From contig WTCF01000236.1 of NCBI GenBank assembly GCA_013138705.1, positions 1-5,960 of the forward strand: DNA of 5,960 bases, in the 5' to 3' direction. Below are positions 1 to 5,909 of this stretch, piece after piece (within the stretch, counting starts at the first letter, position 1; every line of letters begins with the position of its first letter). The translations under genes were made by a program, and so were the position numbers. Under the pieces are notes generated by a model. That model did not search any database. It worked only from the letters and a program-made list of their open reading frames with translations, and was not told where the DNA came from. This DNA comes from Deltaproteobacteria bacterium. Its GTDB lineage: Bacteria > Desulfobacterota > Dissulfuribacteria > Dissulfuribacterales > UBA3076.

Positions 1-2
1 CA

Positions 3-662
3 GGGATCGATCTTCCCAATGAGAGCAGAGGATTTATTGCTACGCCGGACTGGAAGCTCGGAAGATATCATGAGCCGTGGCAGGAAGGAGAGACCCTCAT
101 CACAGCCATAGGCCAGGGTTTTACTCTTGCAACTCCTCTGCAGATGGCCTGTCTGATAGCTGCCGTAGCCAATGGCGGCACCCTATATAGCCCAATTTAC
201 CTGGAGAAGATGACAGGACCGGATGGCCACATCGTCGCATCTTTTGAGAGTGATCCAAAGGATAAATTGCCGATTTCTGAAACAAATCTAAGGATAATCA
301 GGAGGGCCTTACTGGGGGCGGTAAATGATAAAAAGGCTACAGGAAAACAATGCAAATTGCCTGATGTCCATGTGGCGGGCAAGACCGGTACCGCGCAGGT
401 GATAGGACAGGCTAAACGCCGGCAGGATAAAAATTTGGTTTGGAAACACAGAGATCACGCCTGGTTTGTGGCCTACGCTCCGGCAGAGAGGCCTGATCTG
501 GCGGTAGCAGTATTGTGCGAGCATAGCGGACATGGCGGCTCTGTTGCAGCACCTATTGCCCGTAAGGTTTTCGAGACGTGGTTTCAAATTCAATCTCCTC
601 TGCCTGTACTAGGGCCCCACAAGACTGCTTTCAATGTAAACAATATAGATGACCATGTTTGA
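3..662 (+). CDS. mrdA: Penicillin-binding protein 2 (peptidoglycan transpeptidase), 3' part only
   Basis: This is the C-terminal 219 residues of the elongation-specific class B PBP; the frame is open to the left edge, so the gene starts outside the window. PBP2 crosslinks peptides of new peptidoglycan in the periplasm, working with RodA. The reading frame opens with GIDLPNE, then a W-x-x-G-E-T segment and IGQGFTLATPLQM, which are typical landmarks of the PBP2 transpeptidase domain. The third active-site motif, KTGTA, is encoded at 381-395 within HVAGKTGTAQV. The SxxK serine and SxN motifs must lie upstream and cannot be checked. After the domain comes a short tail ending in DDHV. The stop codon overlaps the rodA start by 14 bases, supporting an mrdAB operon. 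The identification is firm; the choice of PBP2 over PBP3/FtsI rests on the adjacent rodA and the GIDLP...IGQG pattern. Confidence 0.95.
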   Translation, partial: GIDLPNESRGFIATPDWKLGRYHEPWQEGETLITAIGQGFTLATPLQMACLIAAVANGGTLYSPIYLEKMTGPDGHIVASFESDPKDKLPISETNLRIIRRALLGAVNDKKATGKQCKLPDVHVAGKTGTAQVIGQAKRRQDKNLVWKHRDHAWFVAYAPAERPDLAVAVLCEHSGHGGSVAAPIARKVFETWFQIQSPLPVLGPHKTAFNVNNIDDHV

Positions 663-1764
663 TAGGCGATCTCTGGAACATTTTGACTGGTGGCTCTTTC
701 TAGCTGTTCTGCTGCTCATGGCTATAGGTTTTGTCAACTTGAACAGCGGCAGTGCAGCTACCGACTATCCCTTTCAATGGAAACAACTTCAGTGGTACAT
801 AGCAGGCACCGTTTTGATGTTGAGTCTGGTAGTCTTTTTTGATTATCGTCTTCTTACAGTTTATTCTGTACATATATACTTGATTATGGTTTTTATGCTT
901 ATACTGGTAGTTCTTATAGGTAAGACTGTAGGTGGATCACAGCGCTGGCTCTCTTTGGGGTTTATGAATATTCAGCCCTCCGAACTGGCCAAGCTCGCCA
1001 CGGTTATTGTCTTGAGTAGTTATTTTTACCATAACGACAGACCACAGTATAGTCTAATAGATTTATGGCGGCCTGTCCTTTTGATGCTTGTTCCAATTTT
1101 TCTGATTTATCACCAGCCGGATTTAGGCACAGCGCTGTTTCTGGTGCTGATTTTTGCTTCTTTAGTATATATGGCTCGTCTCCAGTGGACGTCCTTCCTG
1201 CTGCTGTTGGGCTCAGCGATTGCCGCTTTTCCTGTTGTATGGGAGTTTCTAAAGCCCTATCAAAGGAACAGAATTATAAATTTTTTTTCCCCGGAGAGGG
1301 ATCCACTCGGTGCGGGATATCACATATCACAATCAAAAATTGCCATTGGTTCAGGACAGATCCTGGGCAAAGGTTACATGAAAGGGAGCCAGGCCCACCT
1401 CAACTTTCTGCCGGAGGTCCATACTGATTTTGCCTTTTCCATCTGGGCTGAGGAATGGGGTTGGGTGGGAGCAGTAATTCTACTGGGAATATTTTTCCTT
1501 ATGCTATACCGTGGATTTTTGATAGCATCACAATCCAGGGAACGTTTCGGGGCCTTTTTGGCCTTTGGGGTAACGGCCATGCTTTTCTGGCAGGTAGTAA
1601 TAAACATAGGCATGGTCATGGGACTTATGCCTGTGGTAGGTATTCCTTTGCCACTTGTCAGCTATGGCGGCTCCTCGGTGTTTACTACGCTTATAGGTGT
1701 AGGGCTGTTGCTGAATGTAAGATCAAGGCGCTTCATGTTTCAGAAAGGGACAAGGACCCGGTAA
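649..1764 (+). CDS. rodA: RodA, SEDS-family peptidoglycan glycosyltransferase
   Basis: A 371-residue multi-pass inner-membrane protein with about ten hydrophobic segments, the usual length for RodA (also called mrdB). It polymerises lipid II into glycan strands in the elongation complex, paired with PBP2. Visible family signatures are GGSQRWLSLG followed by QPSELAK (residues 95-115), HQPDLGTA (155-162), LPEVHTDF (254-261) and PLPLVSYGGSS near the C-terminus. D260 in the HTDF motif aligns with the catalytic Asp of E. coli RodA (D262). Two ATGs are available, at 649 and 655, both inside the end of mrdA. Neither has a convincing Shine-Dalgarno sequence, so translation is probably coupled to termination of mrdA. 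I give the upstream ATG, but the start could be two codons shorter. RodA is preferred over FtsW because of the PBP2 gene directly upstream. Confidence 0.96.
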   Translation: MTMFDRRSLEHFDWWLFLAVLLLMAIGFVNLNSGSAATDYPFQWKQLQWYIAGTVLMLSLVVFFDYRLLTVYSVHIYLIMVFMLILVVLIGKTVGGSQRWLSLGFMNIQPSELAKLATVIVLSSYFYHNDRPQYSLIDLWRPVLLMLVPIFLIYHQPDLGTALFLVLIFASLVYMARLQWTSFLLLLGSAIAAFPVVWEFLKPYQRNRIINFFSPERDPLGAGYHISQSKIAIGSGQILGKGYMKGSQAHLNFLPEVHTDFAFSIWAEEWGWVGAVILLGIFFLMLYRGFLIASQSRERFGAFLAFGVTAMLFWQVVINIGMVMGLMPVVGIPLPLVSYGGSSVFTTLIGVGLLLNVRSRRFMFQKGTRTR

Positions 1765-1770
1765 GGGATT

Positions 1771-2391
1771 TCAATCAGATCTGTATTCAGATCTGTATTT
1801 CTGCCATTGTTTCAGGACGTTTCGCACATACCTCCTGGTCTCAGGGTAAGGCGGGATTCCTTTGTATCTTTCGACTTTTCCCGGCCCTGCGTTATAAGCT
1901 GCCAGAGCCAGGACCAAATTGCCTCTGAATCGTTCAATCAACCAGCTGAGGTACTTGGTGCCGCCCAGGATGTTTGCCTTGGGATCAAAGGGATTTGACA
2001 CTGCCAGATTTGAGGATGTCTCAGGCATCAACTGCATGAGCCCAATGGCACCCTTTGAGGAACGGGCATCCGGAATCCCTCCTGACTCTATTTGTATTAT
2101 TGCCCTGATCAAATCAGGATCCATACCATAGCGTGTGGCAGCCTCGGATATAATTTTCTCAAATTCCGAGTAATTTCTTGGAACATGTTGGGAGATGTGC
2201 CTGGATCGGCTTTCCAAACCATAACGCCGATCTGTAGGCACATTACTGAAGTGCCATGCACCGCGCTCATCCACGAAGGAATATATACTGCCTGCACTGC
2301 TCACTCCTAAGTTGCAGAGAACAAGGAGTACACAAATCACAAACAGTTGAATTCCTGAGACTGACCATCCAAAAAGGTATCTTACCGCCAT
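1771..2391 (-). CDS. Secreted lytic transglycosylase (SLT domain) with N-terminal DUF4124-like segment
   Basis: A 206-residue protein predicted to cleave peptidoglycan glycan strands in the periplasm, leaving 1,6-anhydro-MurNAc ends. Residues 1-33 form a signal peptide (hydrophobic stretch about 14-30, small residues SSAG at the likely cleavage site). Residues 35-55 (IYSFVDERGAWHFSNVPTD) look like a DUF4124 module. The SLT domain covers about 75-195. It shows IIQIESGG with the catalytic Glu at 102, then GAIGLMQLMPET (114-125), NI..G..YL (140-148) and LALAAYNAGPGKV (161-173). The start lies six bases after the transaldolase stop with no good Shine-Dalgarno sequence, so translation is likely coupled to that gene. 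It converges on rodA with a six-base gap, giving a cell-wall theme on both strands. The C-terminus ends in a repeated YRSE/YRSD created by a 12-bp tandem duplication. Confidence 0.93.
   Translation of the reverse strand: MAVRYLFGWSVSGIQLFVICVLLVLCNLGVSSAGSIYSFVDERGAWHFSNVPTDRRYGLESRSRHISQHVPRNYSEFEKIISEAATRYGMDPDLIRAIIQIESGGIPDARSSKGAIGLMQLMPETSSNLAVSNPFDPKANILGGTKYLSWLIERFRGNLVLALAAYNAGPGKVERYKGIPPYPETRRYVRNVLKQWQKYRSEYRSD
1776..1799. repeat. 12-bp perfect tandem duplication at the 3' end of the transglycosylase gene
   Basis: The 12-mer CAGATCTGTATT occurs twice back to back, at 1776-1787 and 1788-1799. On the minus strand it encodes the near-terminal YRSE-YRSD of the lytic transglycosylase. 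Being in frame, it adds four residues without disrupting the SLT domain. Its location just past the convergent rodA stop means it also lies in the 3' tail of a rodA transcript. Confidence 0.85.
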
Positions 2392-2397
2392 TAAACA

Positions 2398-3042
2398 CTA
2401 TTTCGGCACCTTTTCCCAATCAGCTAAAAATTTTTCAAGGCCTATATCAGTTAAAGGGTGACTGGCTAGCTGTGCTATCACTTTGTAGGGAATAGTTGCT
2501 ATGTCGGCACCTATCTTTGCAGCATCCAGCACATGTATGGGGTGTCTAATGCTTGCTACTATGATTTCCGTGTCAAAGGCGTAATTGTCAAAAATTTGAA
2601 TAATGTCCTCTACCAGGTTCATGCCTTCATGAGAGATATCATCGAGTCTTCCTATAAAAGGACTGACATAGCTTGCTCCGGCCTTTGCTGTCAGTAACGC
2701 CTGAAGCGGGGAGAATACTAAGGTTACGTTGGTCTTTATACCCTCACCTGCCAGTTTTTTCGTGGCCTTTAAACCATCGGTGGTCATGGGAATTTTGACA
2801 ACGACATTAGAAGCGATTTCAGCCAGTTTTCCGGCTTCCTTCACCATGCCGTCAACGTCTGTGCTAATCACCTCAGCACTCACAGGGCCATCAACAATAC
2901 TGCATATTTCTCTAATCCTGTCTTCAAAGGCGCAATTCTCTTTGGCTATAAGAGAAGGGTTTGTGGTCACTCCATCTGCCAGTCCCAGATCTGCTGCTTT
3001 GCGAATTTCGTTCAAGTTGGCAGTATCAATAAAGAATTTCAT
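2398..3042 (-). CDS. tal: Transaldolase, small TalC-type (transaldolase / fructose-6-phosphate aldolase family)
   Basis: A 214-residue cytoplasmic TIM-barrel enzyme of the short transaldolase subfamily, full length for the group. It moves a dihydroxyacetone unit between sugar phosphates in the non-oxidative pentose phosphate pathway. Visible are FIDTAN with D6 at the start, [12 protein letters not shown] (24-35, N28), SAEVIS (55-60), VVVKIPMT with Schiff-base Lys K83, KTNVTLVFS (103-111) and [11 protein letters not shown] (125-135). Position 57 is Glu and 129 is Phe, where fructose-6-phosphate aldolases such as E. coli FsaA have Gln and Tyr; this points to genuine transaldolase activity. AAGGAG (3052-3057 on the complement) lies nine bases before the ATG and supports the start. 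The gene is first of a two-gene unit with the lytic transglycosylase, a pairing with no obvious functional logic. Confidence 0.94.
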   Translation of the reverse strand: MKFFIDTANLNEIRKAADLGLADGVTTNPSLIAKENCAFEDRIREICSIVDGPVSAEVISTDVDGMVKEAGKLAEIASNVVVKIPMTTDGLKATKKLAGEGIKTNVTLVFSPLQALLTAKAGASYVSPFIGRLDDISHEGMNLVEDIIQIFDNYAFDTEIIVASIRHPIHVLDAAKIGADIATIPYKVIAQLASHPLTDIGLEKFLADWEKVPK

Positions 3043-3074
3043 TTTTTATAACTCCTTTTCGTCCCTTTTCTTTA

Positions 3075-3102
3075 ATAATAACGAGCCACTTGCAAAACTC
3101 AA
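3075..3102 (-). promoter_or_regulatory. Candidate sigma-70-type promoter for the transaldolase gene
   Basis: On the minus strand there is a -35-like TTGAGT (complement of 3097-3102; four of six match TTGACA). A 16-base spacer separates it from a -10-like TATTAT (complement of 3075-3080; five of six match TATAAT). Transcription would begin near 3068, giving a leader of about 25 bases that includes the AAGGAG ribosome-binding site. Position and fit are good, but the match was made by eye in A/T-rich DNA. Confidence 0.35.
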
Positions 3103-3135
3103 GGATTTGTTCGATGGCAAGGCAGGGGGATTGGT

Positions 3136-3302
3136 GATTGAAAATTGAAAATTGAAAATTGACGATTGAAGAATTGGGGGATTGAGGGATTGAGGAATTG
3201 GATGTATTTTGAAGCATTCAGGGATTACGAATTGAGGAATTGAAGAAACTATATTGATTTTAATTCCTCAATTCTTCAATTTTCAATTTTCAATCGTCAA
3301 TT
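3136..3302. repeat. Degenerate ATTGAAA heptamer array with a 21-bp perfect inverted repeat
   Basis: The spacer between the divergent transaldolase and ferredoxin genes consists largely of a 7-8 bp unit. From 3136 it reads as repeats of ATTGAAA, shifting to ATTGACG, ATTGAAG and then ATTGAGG/AATTGG forms up to about 3200. The same units appear in reverse complement at 3262-3302. As a result 3136-3156 is a perfect 21-base inverted repeat of 3275-3295. In another register 3157-3170 is a 14-base inverted repeat of 3289-3302. The right arm ends seven bases before the ferredoxin Shine-Dalgarno sequence. No transposase or insertion-sequence end is recognisable. The array could form a cruciform or, if transcribed, a long hairpin. 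Confidence 0.8.
3229..3274. repeat. Inner 13-bp inverted repeat (hairpin) in the heptamer spacer
   Basis: GAATTGAGGAATT at 3229-3241 is exactly complementary to 3262-3274, leaving a 20-base loop. The stem can be extended inward by two A-T pairs flanked by G-T wobbles. On the right side this arm runs directly into the outer 21-bp arm (3275-3295), so both stems can exist together as one long interrupted hairpin. There is no T-run directly after it, so it is not a standard intrinsic terminator. Confidence 0.7.
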
Positions 3303-3321
3303 CATAATAGGAGGTTTACAC

Positions 3322-3684
3322 ATGCCTTGGGTAAGACAAGAGGACTGTACTGGTTGCGGTGATTGTATTGAGGAATGCCCTGTTGACGCTATCTCAATGA
3401 TAGACGAAAAGGCGGATATTGATATGGAGGAGTGTATACGCTGTGCCATATGTCATGATATCTGTCCGGAAGAGGCCATAAGGCATGATAGTGAAATGGT
3501 GCCGGTTGAGATAGAAGCGAACGTAATAAGAACTAAAAAGTCTATGAAGGCATGCGCGAGCCATTTCGGTAATCCCGAAGAAGCTCAAAAGTGTCTCAAG
3601 AGATGGATAAAACATTATAATAGAGAAAAGACAATCGCTGAAAAAACCATGGCAGAGATTCAATTACTTCAAGAAATATTTTAG
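3322..3684 (+). CDS. Small 2x[4Fe-4S] ferredoxin-like protein with a charged helical C-terminal extension
   Basis: A 120-residue cytoplasmic iron-sulfur protein, presumably an electron carrier or a subunit of a larger redox enzyme; its partner is not in the window. Residues 1-56 form a bacterial-type double-cluster ferredoxin fold. The first motif is C9-x2-C12-x2-C15-x3-C19-P and the second C38-x2-C41-x2-C44-x3-C48-P. Residues 57-120 form an extension rich in Lys and Glu, predicted mostly helical, with two extra cysteines (C78, C91) that are not in a cluster motif. Classical two-cluster ferredoxins stop near residue 55-60, so the tail is the distinctive part. AGGAGG at 3309-3314, seven bases before the ATG, is a strong ribosome-binding site. 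The gene stands alone: it diverges from transaldolase and converges on the unknown 82-residue gene 24 bases away. Confidence 0.9.
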   Translation: MPWVRQEDCTGCGDCIEECPVDAISMIDEKADIDMEECIRCAICHDICPEEAIRHDSEMVPVEIEANVIRTKKSMKACASHFGNPEEAQKCLKRWIKHYNREKTIAEKTMAEIQLLQEIF

Positions 3685-3708
3685 GGACTGAACCGTGCGA
3701 TTCCGCCC

Positions 3709-3957
3709 TTAATGGAATTCTCTGTTTTCGATGGGCAAGCTATTGTAATTTATTGGGTCCTTAACATAACTTTCAAAGTCTTTTTCATAAAGAAACTGGG
3801 AAATCATTTCATCGACCTTACCTGCGGTATCAACTCGATAAACACCGCTTTGGTCCGGCCCAACGCTTTTTTTTGCGTTTTCAACAATGGTTTTAAGGGA
3901 CTCAGGGGTTATTTTTACGTTAACTCGAACAGTAATAGTGTTTTTCAATTCAGCCAT
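3709..3957 (-). CDS. Small protein of unknown function (82 residues)
   Basis: I do not recognise a named family. The start is well supported: AGGAGAGG lies on the complement just beyond 3965, about eight bases before the ATG. The protein has no cysteine, no signal peptide and no membrane segment, so it is likely soluble and cytoplasmic. A probable beta-strand with alternating residues (TITVRVNVKI, 7-16) leads into a helix (TPESLKTIVENAKK, 17-30). A Gly-containing loop and a short strand (GVYRVDT, 38-44) follow, then a second long amphipathic helix (about 45-66). The organisation looks like a compact alpha/beta domain, real rather than random. A run of eight A residues on the coding strand lies at codons for NAKKS. 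It is 31 bases downstream of a broken small gene on the same strand, which may once have been its operon partner. Confidence 0.75.
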   Translation of the reverse strand: MAELKNTITVRVNVKITPESLKTIVENAKKSVGPDQSGVYRVDTAGKVDEMISQFLYEKDFESYVKDPINYNSLPIENREFH

Positions 3958-3988
3958 ATGATCTACCTCTCCTTTTTGAAAATGACGA

Positions 3989-4189
3989 CTATACCAATCT
4001 TTCTATGATGTCAACGTATTCTGCAAAACACAAGGCTTTGTCCTCAGGCATTCCCGACACCTGGATAAAATCCTTCCGATCCTGGGGATTGAGTCTTTCA
4101 GTTGAAAATGCGAGTTGGAGTTGGAATCCCTTTGTCCTTGCGATCCATCAGGTTTTCGCTGAATCCCAATTCAGTTATCTTTATGGCAT
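3989..4189 (-). pseudogene. Probable broken small gene (about 66 codons, two compensating frameshifts)
   Basis: On the minus strand 3989-4147 is open for 52 codons and reads protein-like, including DRKDFIQVSGMPEDKALCF and ending in DIIERLV before TAG. It has no usable start, because a TGA precedes it at 4148-4150. In the neighbouring frame just upstream, IKITELGFSENLM is readable. Dropping one G in ATGGATC near 4137-4143 joins the two segments. An ATG at 4187-4189 is in the same overall frame as the final stop (201 bases), and adding one base after ATGCC would link it to the IKITEL segment. The result would be an intact 66-residue protein with AAGGA about 11 bases upstream. It sits just upstream of the unknown 82-residue gene. 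The function is unknown. Sequencing or assembly errors could equally explain the two indels. Confidence 0.45.
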
Positions 4190-4395
4190 GGCCTTAAAAA
4201 TCCTTGGCAAAGAATTGGTATTGTGCTACATGAGAGGTCCAAAGGTTCAATTGTTGTATTTTTTATATTAGGATAATTGTTTCAAAGGAATTTTTTTATA
4301 TGAATCTGTTTTCATAAGATGTGGTATTTTTGGAATTCCCCAAAATTTCCCAATAGTTTTTTAATTTACCGAAAATTTTTAAGGAGGATGTTAGA
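4190..4395. other. A/T-rich non-coding leader upstream of ppaC
   Basis: This stretch lies between the broken minus-strand gene and ppaC. It is strongly A/T-rich, with T-runs near 4260 and 4290 and AAATTT-type blocks at 4340-4380. It ends in the strong ribosome-binding site AGGAGG (4382-4387), eight bases before the ppaC ATG. It should contain the ppaC promoter, but no pair of -35 and -10 boxes is convincing. I see no riboswitch-like structure, RNA gene or further coding sequence. A reading frame running rightward across 4005-4271 overlaps the broken gene and looks spurious. Confidence 0.6.
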
Positions 4396-5322
4396 ATGGC
4401 TGTTTATGTATTTGGACACAAGAGCCCGGACACAGATGCTGTAACCGCTGCTATAGCTTTGGCGGAGCTGCAGAAGATGCTGGGAGTTGATGCCGTACCA
4501 TGCAGGCAGGGAGAACTCAATCCTGAGACAGAACTGATACTCAATAAGTTTGGTTTTGATGTCCCTGAACTGCGTACGGATGTAGCAGGCGAAAAGTTTA
4601 TGCTGGTGGATCACAGCGATCTCAAGCAGGCCCCGGACAACTGCGACAAAGGGGAGTTGCTGGCAATTATTGATCATCATAAGATCGGAGATATTACCAC
4701 TCCCAATCCTATTTTTGCATGTGTCATGCCGGTTGGGTGTACAGGCACTGTTCTCCGTATCCTTTACAAGGACGTTTACAAAAAGGAGATCCCACCAAAT
4801 ATAGCCGGTATCATGATGTCGGCAATCCTCAGTGATACAGTACTCTTCAAGTCTGTAACCTGTACTCCTGAAGACAAAGAGGCCGTTGCGGACCTTGCCA
4901 AGATAGCCGGCATTGATGATCCAATGGCCTGGGGCATGGAGATGGCCAAGGCCAAGAGCGCGGTGGAAGGCGTGCCCGCAAGGGATCTAGTCTTCCGTGA
5001 CTACAAAGACTTCGATATGGCAGGCAATAATGTGGGAATCGGCCAGCTTGAGCTGGTGTCGCTGGACCTGGTAGCCGACATGAGAGACGATCTCTATGCA
5101 GAGATTGAGAAGGTCAAGGCCGAAGGAAACCGTCACAGCGTCTTCCTCATGCTTACTGATATCATGGAGGAAGCCACGGATCTCATGGTTGTTTCAGACG
5201 ATCCCGGTATTGTTGAAAAGGCCTTTGGCAAGGCACTCGAAGGCCGGACCGTCTGGCTCCCCGGTGTAATGAGCCGGAAAAAGCAGATGGTTCCCAATCT
5301 GGAAAAGGCATTTGCCTCATAG
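4396..5322 (+). CDS. ppaC: Manganese-dependent (class II, DHH-family) inorganic pyrophosphatase
   Basis: A 308-residue soluble enzyme that hydrolyses pyrophosphate to two phosphates, pulling biosynthetic reactions forward. The length matches the Bacillus PpaC type without the regulatory CBS/DRTGG insert. The N-terminal DHH domain shows GHKSPDTDA (7-15) with metal ligands H8, D12 and D14, VDHSD with D72 (71-75), IIDHHKIGD with D93-H94-H95 (91-99), and SAILSDTVLFKS with D147 (142-153). The C-terminal DHHA2 domain ends with the substrate-binding SRKKQ signature (293-297). All expected ligands are present, so the enzyme should be active. AGGAGG at 4382-4387 supports the start. The gene is monocistronic: an A/T-rich leader precedes it and an intrinsic terminator follows about 24 bases after the stop. 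Many related bacteria rely on a membrane H+/Na+-pumping or class I pyrophosphatase instead; whether this genome has those cannot be seen here. Confidence 0.97.
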   Translation: MAVYVFGHKSPDTDAVTAAIALAELQKMLGVDAVPCRQGELNPETELILNKFGFDVPELRTDVAGEKFMLVDHSDLKQAPDNCDKGELLAIIDHHKIGDITTPNPIFACVMPVGCTGTVLRILYKDVYKKEIPPNIAGIMMSAILSDTVLFKSVTCTPEDKEAVADLAKIAGIDDPMAWGMEMAKAKSAVEGVPARDLVFRDYKDFDMAGNNVGIGQLELVSLDLVADMRDDLYAEIEKVKAEGNRHSVFLMLTDIMEEATDLMVVSDDPGIVEKAFGKALEGRTVWLPGVMSRKKQMVPNLEKAFAS

Positions 5323-5345
5323 TTTCCAGGAATATTGATCCTTGC

Positions 5346-5374
5346 GGCCGGGGTATGTCCCCGGCCTTTTTTTT
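5346..5374 (+). terminator. Rho-independent terminator of ppaC
   Basis: A perfect 8-bp G/C stem, GGCCGGGG (5346-5353) with CCCCGGCC (5359-5366), closes a five-base loop (TATGT) and is followed at once by eight T residues (5367-5374). It lies 23 bases after the ppaC stop and separates ppaC from the TPR gene. The complement lacks a matching T-run, so it acts in the plus direction only. Confidence 0.95.
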
Positions 5375-5392
5375 GGGTGCTTTGTGGAAAAA

Positions 5393-5429
5393 TGTTGAAT
5401 TTTGAGTGTTGAGTTTTAAATTGGGGATT
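5393..5429. repeat. Short degenerate TTGA-type repeat upstream of the TPR gene
   Basis: TGTTGAATTTT at 5393-5403 recurs as TGTTGAGTTTT at 5407-5417, a period of 14. AAATTGGGGATT (5418-5429) follows and closely resembles AATTGGGGGATT at 3172-3183 in the larger array. It appears to be a short remnant of the same kind of spacer repeat. The TPR promoter should lie around here, but no clear pair of boxes is seen. Confidence 0.4.
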
Positions 5430-5466
5430 TAATAAAGCAGGAATAGGGGCTTACGGAGGACTCTAG

Positions 5467-5907
5467 ATGAGGCAGGACCTGAAAGAGCGTTTTATTGATG
5501 GGCAGTTTAAATTTATGGATGAGGATTTTGATGGCTGCATTGCCGTGTTTACAGAGGTATTGGAGGCAGACCCCCAGTGCGCCAAGGTGTATCAGGCAAG
5601 GGCCATAGCATGTCTGAGGTTAAATGATACTGATGCGGCAATTAAGGACATTGACGCTGCAATAAAGTGCGAACCGGAAAATGCCCGCCTTTACTATCAC
5701 AAAGGGGGTATTTTATTCAAGGCAGGGGTTTTGGATGAGGCACTGAAGTGCCTGACACAGGCAATCGACCTTTCTCCTGAATATGCCCCTGCTTACGCAC
5801 TGAGAAGTGAGGTCTATGAACGCCTGGGTGATAAAGAGGCAGCGGGTTTGGACATAAATAATGCCATGATACTCAGGAAAGAATCGACAAGTGTCGTAGA
5901 TTGGTAG
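5467..5907 (+). CDS. Small tetratricopeptide-repeat (TPR) protein
   Basis: A 146-residue protein made almost entirely of four consecutive TPR units of exactly 34 residues: about 3-36, 37-70, 71-104 and 105-138. The first three each end in the typical Pro (P36, P70, P104). Consensus positions are visible, for example the G80/A99 pair and Y/L residues in the first helices. Such proteins act as protein-binding scaffolds; the partner cannot be told from sequence. There is no signal peptide or membrane segment, so a cytoplasmic location is likely. GGAGG at 5455-5459, seven bases before the ATG, supports the start. The upstream ppaC terminator implies its own promoter. The stop is only two bases from the end of a convergent minus-strand gene. 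Confidence 0.88.
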   Translation: MRQDLKERFIDGQFKFMDEDFDGCIAVFTEVLEADPQCAKVYQARAIACLRLNDTDAAIKDIDAAIKCEPENARLYYHKGGILFKAGVLDEALKCLTQAIDLSPEYAPAYALRSEVYERLGDKEAAGLDINNAMILRKESTSVVDW

Positions 5908-5909
5908 CT

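Noticed and set aside
3026..3217. A 63-codon minus-strand reading frame upstream of the transaldolase
   Set aside because: It is a translation of the heptamer repeats and the transaldolase promoter and ribosome-binding site; its composition is repeat-driven and it overlaps the transaldolase start in another frame.
3136..3302. Heptamer array as a CRISPR array or insertion-sequence remnant
   Set aside because: Units are 7-8 bases with no unique spacers, there is no transposase fragment, and no target-site duplication is visible.
3862..3879. AACGC-T8-GCGTT as a terminator
   Set aside because: The stem is only five pairs with the T-run in the loop, and it lies inside the 82-residue coding sequence.
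4005..4271. An 88-codon plus-strand reading frame before ppaC
   Set aside because: There is no Shine-Dalgarno sequence before the ATG pair and no recognisable domain. It lies opposite the more protein-like minus-strand fragment, so it is probably its antisense shadow.
4277..4304. TTGTTT...TATGAA as a ppaC promoter
   Set aside because: Spacing is 16 bases but only three of six and four of six bases match, in DNA so A/T-rich that such matches are expected by chance.
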